A stretch of DNA of 36,953 bases. Origin: Acidimicrobiales bacterium. Lineage in GTDB: Bacteria > Actinomycetota > Acidimicrobiia > Acidimicrobiales > UBA8592. The stretch spans positions 1-36,953 of the forward strand of contig JASLWO010000041.1 of assembly GCA_030740795.1 (NCBI GenBank), read 5' to 3'. Shown here one piece after another: positions 33,390-36,953 of this stretch (the first letter of the stretch is position 1; every line of letters starts with the position of its first letter). The position numbers were made by a program, and so were the translations under genes. Below the pieces are notes generated by a model. The model worked only from the letters and a program-made list of their open reading frames with translations. It made no database searches and was not told the DNA's origin.

Positions 33390-33887
33390 ATGGATATTCA
33401 AATCATTTTCGCATCTATACTTCCCGACCGAAGCCCTTGGTTCATTATCGGACCGCTTCTAGGAATTCTTACTGCAGGGTTTTTCCTAGTGATGAATCAA
33501 CCGCTTGGAGCTAGCGGAGCGTATACGCAGACGTTAAATTTCGTACAAAAAAATGGTTATCGAACGATTTGGCGAATTTGGTATTTCGTTGGAATGGCGG
33601 CCGGTGGCTTAATCGTCACGCAGTTTTTGCAAGATAATCCCGGATTTCGTACCGGTTTTGATTCATTTCGGTCAGCCTCACCACTCTGGATTGTTATTCC
33701 CATTATTTTTATCGGAGCAGTGCTTATAGGGTATGGCGCAAGAATCGCTGGTGGTTGTACCTCGGGACATGGAATTTGCGGAATAGCACAAAGATCAAAA
33801 GCTTCAATGTTTGCAACCTTCAGCTTTATGACTGCAGCACTCGTTACTACAGCAGCAATTCGTTTAATCTCGGGAGGGAAACTATGA
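33390..33887 (+). CDS. YeeE/YedE family sulfur transporter, first half
   Basis: 165 aa with about four membrane segments: FIIGPLLGILTAGFFLVM, TIWRIWYFVGMAAGGLI, PLWIVIPIIFIGAVLIGYG and the last near FATFSFMTAALVTTA. The motif GGCTSGHGICG is the conserved Cys-bearing signature of YeeE/YedE (TsuA-like) thiosulfate and sulfur-compound transporters. A short form, with the second half on the next gene, is known in many bacteria. Start ATG at 33390 (a TTG at 33363 is alternative); weak ribosome site AAGAAG. Divergent from the Rieske operon. Confidence 0.85.
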   Translation: MDIQIIFASILPDRSPWFIIGPLLGILTAGFFLVMNQPLGASGAYTQTLNFVQKNGYRTIWRIWYFVGMAAGGLIVTQFLQDNPGFRTGFDSFRSASPLWIVIPIIFIGAVLIGYGARIAGGCTSGHGICGIAQRSKASMFATFSFMTAALVTTAAIRLISGGKL

Positions 33888-34348
33888 AACTGTGGCAGAA
33901 GAACTTATTCGGCTTGCTATTTGGTGCCGGTTTCGGTGGAATTTTAGCTGCAGGAACGCTGCACGAATATGACACAATCCACTCAATGTTACGTATGGAC
34001 GAATTCTATGTTTATGGATTTATGGGGACCGCCATAATGGTTTCGATGGCAACTCTTTGGGTATTTGAGAGAAATAACACTAGAACACTTGTGGGAGAAG
34101 AGATAAAACTTGAAAGGTCAACACCTCAAAAAAACCACCTAAAGGGGGGGGCGATTTTTGGCGTAGGGTGGGCAGTAGCCGGAACGTGTCCGGCGCCTGC
34201 TTTGGTTATGTTGGCATCGGGGGCTTTCTTAGCCGCAGTTGTTATTCCCGGTATTTTTCTCGGGATACATCTAGCATCAAAGGGAGAAAATCTTGGCTTC
34301 GGTGATGGTGAACACCATTCGACAAGAGAAAGTTCAGTAGCGGTTTGA
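33884..34348 (+). CDS. YeeE/YedE family (DUF6691-type) sulfur transporter, second half
   Basis: 154 aa with about four membrane segments and the signature GVGWAVAGTCPAPALVML, in which the Cys matches the second pore motif of the YeeE fold. The N-terminus MKLWQKNLFGLLFGAGFG is the first membrane segment. Overlaps the first half by 4 nt (ATGA), with GGGAGG upstream, so subunits are made in equal amounts. Probably imports a reduced or organic sulfur compound. The sulfatase at 5510 might tie in through sulfur supply, which is inference. Ends 1 nt from the convergent bicupin. Confidence 0.83.
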   Translation: MKLWQKNLFGLLFGAGFGGILAAGTLHEYDTIHSMLRMDEFYVYGFMGTAIMVSMATLWVFERNNTRTLVGEEIKLERSTPQKNHLKGGAIFGVGWAVAGTCPAPALVMLASGAFLAAVVIPGIFLGIHLASKGENLGFGDGEHHSTRESSVAV

Positions 34349-34349
34349 T

Positions 34350-35429
34350 TTAAGCGTTATTGCCAATTGGCGACCACGCAAGAAGTGAGCTGTCATTTGG
34401 AAAAAGGTTACTAACCAGTTTCATGCCTGCGGCATCTGCCATTTCCTTGTAACTCATCCATGAGAGAACCATTGTTATAGGAGTTTCGCGTCCTTCATCA
34501 AATTGAACCGGTCCGTAGACGTTAGCTGTATAGATGAGATCTTCATTCTCTCCAACGCGTTGCGTTGCGTCGTGTCGAGCGCCTGCAGGTTCGTAGAACC
34601 ATACACCCGGACCGTAACCCTCAGGAGGTCCAGCGCGGAAGCCAAGATGACCGCTAAGGATTAGAAAGTCTGCGGCCCCAAGATGGTAGTGAGGTCCAGC
34701 GACTCCATTGTGGAGTACAAGCAAAGAAACGATCCCAGTTTCTTCGCTAACACGGAGTATTTTTAATCCCATGTCTTCCATGCCTTCAACAGTGAATATC
34801 CAGGGGATTGTTCTCGTGTCTACCCAATGGGGGTGCGTAAATTCACCACCACCAGCGAGTTCACCCGAAGATTTCACAAGGGTATTCTCATCACCGGCGA
34901 TTGCCAGTGGCTCGGGTTCACCGTGAAATGGTTCCGGCCGAGGTTGCATGCATTCGGCCAAACTATTGGGTACTAAAGTTAACCCATTGGTCTTGGACGC
35001 TGCTAAAACATCAAGCGATGTAAGGACACTCTCAATGCCTCGCCCGTCTTCAGCAAGAAATGCAAGCGGTCCAAAGAAATTTGCTTGGAACTCGGTTGTT
35101 TCTTCAACAATGAGCCCTTCAATCCTAGAGTTTGCAGGTATATAGCCCCAAATTCCGGGACTGATCGTTCCAGCTAAATCCCCCTTCGTGTAAGTGAGGG
35201 TACCTGACAGAATCATCATATCCCCGCCTCCGAGGTAGACCATCGGAGGAAGTTCAACACCAGCTTCAATTTGTATTATAAGTGAAAACCATCCCGACTC
35301 TTGGCTAGCGCGTAAAGGTTTAAACCGCATGCCAGGGGCTTGTTTTATTTCAATCCAAGGCATGACATTTGTATCAATACCACCCTCTATTCCATCAGGG
35401 TCGTAATCCGGATTATACGATGCAGTCAT
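34350..35429 (-). CDS. Bicupin protein, dioxygenase-like (ChrR/acetylacetone-dioxygenase type)
   Basis: 359 aa with two cupin domains. The C-terminal half keeps a metal site: GPHYHLGAADFLILSG gives H-x-H, with Asp in place of the usual Glu, and a later His in PAGARHDA. The N-terminal half aligns as LPPMVYLGGGDMMILSG and PANSRIEG: the His residues are lost, so only one half can hold metal in the usual way. Family members include dioxygenases that cleave C-C bonds of diketones. Start at ATG 35429 with AGGAG at 9 nt. It follows the ABM gene by 14 nt. Function otherwise unassigned. Confidence 0.72.
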   Translation of the reverse strand: MTASYNPDYDPDGIEGGIDTNVMPWIEIKQAPGMRFKPLRASQESGWFSLIIQIEAGVELPPMVYLGGGDMMILSGTLTYTKGDLAGTISPGIWGYIPANSRIEGLIVEETTEFQANFFGPLAFLAEDGRGIESVLTSLDVLAASKTNGLTLVPNSLAECMQPRPEPFHGEPEPLAIAGDENTLVKSSGELAGGGEFTHPHWVDTRTIPWIFTVEGMEDMGLKILRVSEETGIVSLLVLHNGVAGPHYHLGAADFLILSGHLGFRAGPPEGYGPGVWFYEPAGARHDATQRVGENEDLIYTANVYGPVQFDEGRETPITMVLSWMSYKEMADAAGMKLVSNLFPNDSSLLAWSPIGNNA

Positions 35430-35443
35430 ATGCTTTATCTCCT

Positions 35444-35767
35444 TTAATCTATTGATAGTTCGCCCATGAGCGACCAATCATCTGTGTCCAAAATGTTGGT
35501 GTTTATAATTTTTGGTGTTTCCTCAAGCGCTTCGGGCATTTCAGCCATGGCCCGTTTGAAATGTTCGCTATTTACATGCGGTTCAGCACCATTTTCTCGA
35601 AATGCTTCTACGAGGATGAAAGTGTTGGGATCTTCGCAACTCTGGGACCATTCAAACCAAAGGTTTCCAGCTTCAGATCTAGTTGCTTGAGAAAAGTCGT
35701 CGACTAGTTCAAGCCATTTCTCAGTCCATTCAGGTTTTGTCTTGAACTTAACAACAATAAAAATCAT
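35444..35767 (-). CDS. Antibiotic biosynthesis monooxygenase (ABM) domain protein
   Basis: 107 aa dimeric ferredoxin-like fold: MIFIVVKFKTKPEW, then EAGNLWFEWSQSCEDPNTFILVEAFRE and EHFKRAMAEMPEAL. Members include cofactor-free quinone-forming monooxygenases, heme-degrading enzymes and small isomerases. Start is the ATG preceded by GGGAGAAG, not the upstream frame to 35872, which has no site. First gene of the ABM-bicupin pair, divergent from the CoA-transferase at 35892 across 124 nt. Confidence 0.8.
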   Translation of the reverse strand: MIFIVVKFKTKPEWTEKWLELVDDFSQATRSEAGNLWFEWSQSCEDPNTFILVEAFRENGAEPHVNSEHFKRAMAEMPEALEETPKIINTNILDTDDWSLMGELSID

Positions 35768-35891
35768 CGCTTCTCCCGATGACTCACCATAGTGGGTTTG
35801 GTTGAAGAACAAAATAGAGTCTGAAGATTTTGCGAGAGTCGCAGGATGGAAATAATCTGCCTTCAGTGACAATACTGAAAGGGGAAATGGT

Positions 35892-36953
35892 ATGACAGGA
35901 CCATTAGAGGGTTACAAAATTTTGGACTTAACGCAGGTTGTGTCCGGCCCATTCGCGACAATGCTTCTAGCGGATCAAGGAGCCGAAGTGATTAAAGTAG
36001 AGCCAGTTACAGGGTTGGGAGATATGACTCGTCTTCCATCCTTTGATAAAGGTGGAATTGGCGCGTTTTACATGAATAATAATCGTGGCAAACAGTCACT
36101 TTCACTTGACCTTACTCACCAAGAGGGGAGGGAGATAGTTAAAGAACTAGCAAAAGATACAGATGTCTTTATCCAGAATTTTCGACCTGGTGCAGTAGAG
36201 AGGCTTGGATTGGGTTACGAGGATCTTAAAGCGATAAATCCTGACCTTGTTTATATTTCGATCAGCGGTTTCGGACCGACAGGCCCATACTCAGGGCGAC
36301 CCGTTCTAGACCCAGTCATACAGGGAGTTTGCGGTGTCATAAGTCGTCAACTCAACCCGCAAATTCCATTCCCGGACCTCATTAGAAATCTATATGCCGA
36401 CAAATCAACTGCGTTGACTGTAGCTCAAGCAACAACTGCAGCTTTGTTAGTGAAAGAACGCAGTGGGCAAGGTCAACTTGTGGAAATACCTATGGTTGAC
36501 GCTTGCATGTATTTCTTCTGGCCAGATGCAATGATGGATCTTACCATGGTTGATGAAGATGCGAATGGGGGAATCCTTCTCTCAACGGTTTACAATCTCA
36601 CTGAATGCAGCGATGGTAAAATCGTATATTTCGCTGCTTCAGATGGTCAACGTGCTGGGGTATGCGCAGCGGTCGGTCATCCAGAGTGGGCTGAGGATGA
36701 GAGATTCTCTTCAATGGCTGCTTTAGCTGCAAATCCTGAGAATTTCGTAATTCTTGGTGAAATGCTCGCCGGTGCTTTTCAGTTAATGACCTGTGATGAA
36801 GCGATTGAAGCACTAATAGCTGCAGATGTGCCAAGTGGACCGGTTCTAACAGGAGAAGAAGCGATAAGAGATCCTCAAATCCTCCATAATGGAACTCTCG
36901 TTGAATGGAATCACCCAGATGCTGGAGTGGTAAGACAACCTAAACCAGCAGCT
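35892..36953 (+). CDS. CaiB/BaiF-type (family III) CoA-transferase, 3' end outside window
   Basis: 354 codons are visible and no stop is reached, so the gene continues past the edge. YKILDLTQVVSGPFATML, RPGAVERLGLGYEDL and ISISGFGPTGPYSG are family-typical. The catalytic Asp is D170 in LYADKSTAL. The start ATG is preceded by AGGGG at ~8 nt. It shares with the gene at 26797 the NPQIPFPDL segment, a short stretch not general in the family, so the two are close paralogues, possibly with related substrates. It probably activates an acid by CoA transfer. Confidence 0.9.
   Translation, partial: MTGPLEGYKILDLTQVVSGPFATMLLADQGAEVIKVEPVTGLGDMTRLPSFDKGGIGAFYMNNNRGKQSLSLDLTHQEGREIVKELAKDTDVFIQNFRPGAVERLGLGYEDLKAINPDLVYISISGFGPTGPYSGRPVLDPVIQGVCGVISRQLNPQIPFPDLIRNLYADKSTALTVAQATTAALLVKERSGQGQLVEIPMVDACMYFFWPDAMMDLTMVDEDANGGILLSTVYNLTECSDGKIVYFAASDGQRAGVCAAVGHPEWAEDERFSSMAALAANPENFVILGEMLAGAFQLMTCDEAIEALIAADVPSGPVLTGEEAIRDPQILHNGTLVEWNHPDAGVVRQPKPAA

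Noticed and set aside
36598-36834. Minus-strand ORF of 78 aa near the right edge
   Set aside because: It is antisense to the open, family-typical CoA-transferase frame that runs off the window.

Overview
The window is a gene-dense 37 kb stretch of a bacterial chromosome of moderate G+C. Genes are packed at 0-20 nt spacing, often with 1-11 nt overlaps. I see no rRNA, tRNA, CRISPR array, insertion sequence or phage gene. Oxidative catabolism dominates: Rieske oxygenases, P450s, short-chain dehydrogenases, CaiB/BaiF CoA-transferases, an acyl-CoA dehydrogenase, an Old Yellow Enzyme relative, phytanoyl-CoA-type dioxygenases and cupins. With the large SNF2 helicase and the DUF2797 protein this suggests a free-living, probably marine, streamlined actinobacterium such as an Acidimicrobiia lineage. 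A SAR202-like Chloroflexota is the main alternative. Taxonomy is inference only. No intergenic stretch exceeds 300 nt; the longest is 20543-20815.

Layout. 1-2582 (+): the end of a PEP-utilising (swivel-domain) phosphotransferase, coupled by TAATG to a Rieske-type oxygenase whose two cluster histidines are replaced. 2579-4344 (-): SDR, VOC and SnoaL-like proteins, divergent from a zinc alcohol dehydrogenase (4468-5517). 5510-9768 (-): a tightly coupled operon of a 348-aa protein of unknown function, a UGSC-family selenoprotein with an in-frame UGA, an SDR, a NifU-like protein and a Cys-type sulfatase. It is divergent from a TetR regulator (9829) with a candidate operator between them. 10472-15327 (+): bacterioferritin comigratory-type peroxiredoxin, acyl-CoA dehydrogenase, a 660-aa FMN/FAD/Fe-S reductase and a P450. 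15331-20542: housekeeping-like genes (ThrH-type phosphatase, DUF2797, SNF2 helicase with a small basic partner). 20816-23803 (+): SDR, a phytanoyl-CoA dioxygenase and an SCP2-dioxygenase fusion. 23805-25499 (-): glutaminyl-tRNA synthetase. 25579-30793 (+): serine hydrolase, CoA-transferase, a normal P450 and a P450-like protein without its heme cysteine. 30795-33315 (-): SDR, Rieske ferredoxin and an intact Rieske oxygenase. 33390-34348 (+): a split YeeE/YedE sulfur transporter. 34350-35767 (-): a bicupin and an ABM-domain protein. 35892 to the end (+): a second CoA-transferase, cut by the window edge.

The modules look like parts for activating (CoA transfer), hydroxylating (Rieske, P450, PhyH), oxidising (SDR, ADH, ACAD) and reducing (OYE) hydrophobic or polycyclic substrates such as sterols, terpenoids or aromatic acids. 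The substrate cannot be read from the sequence. The two strongest observations are the selenoprotein, which would be missed or split by a standard gene caller, and a recurring theme of enzymes that keep their fold but have altered cofactor ligands: Rieske-like at 1278, OYE-like at 12141, P450-like at 29495, and the N-terminal half of the bicupin at 34350.
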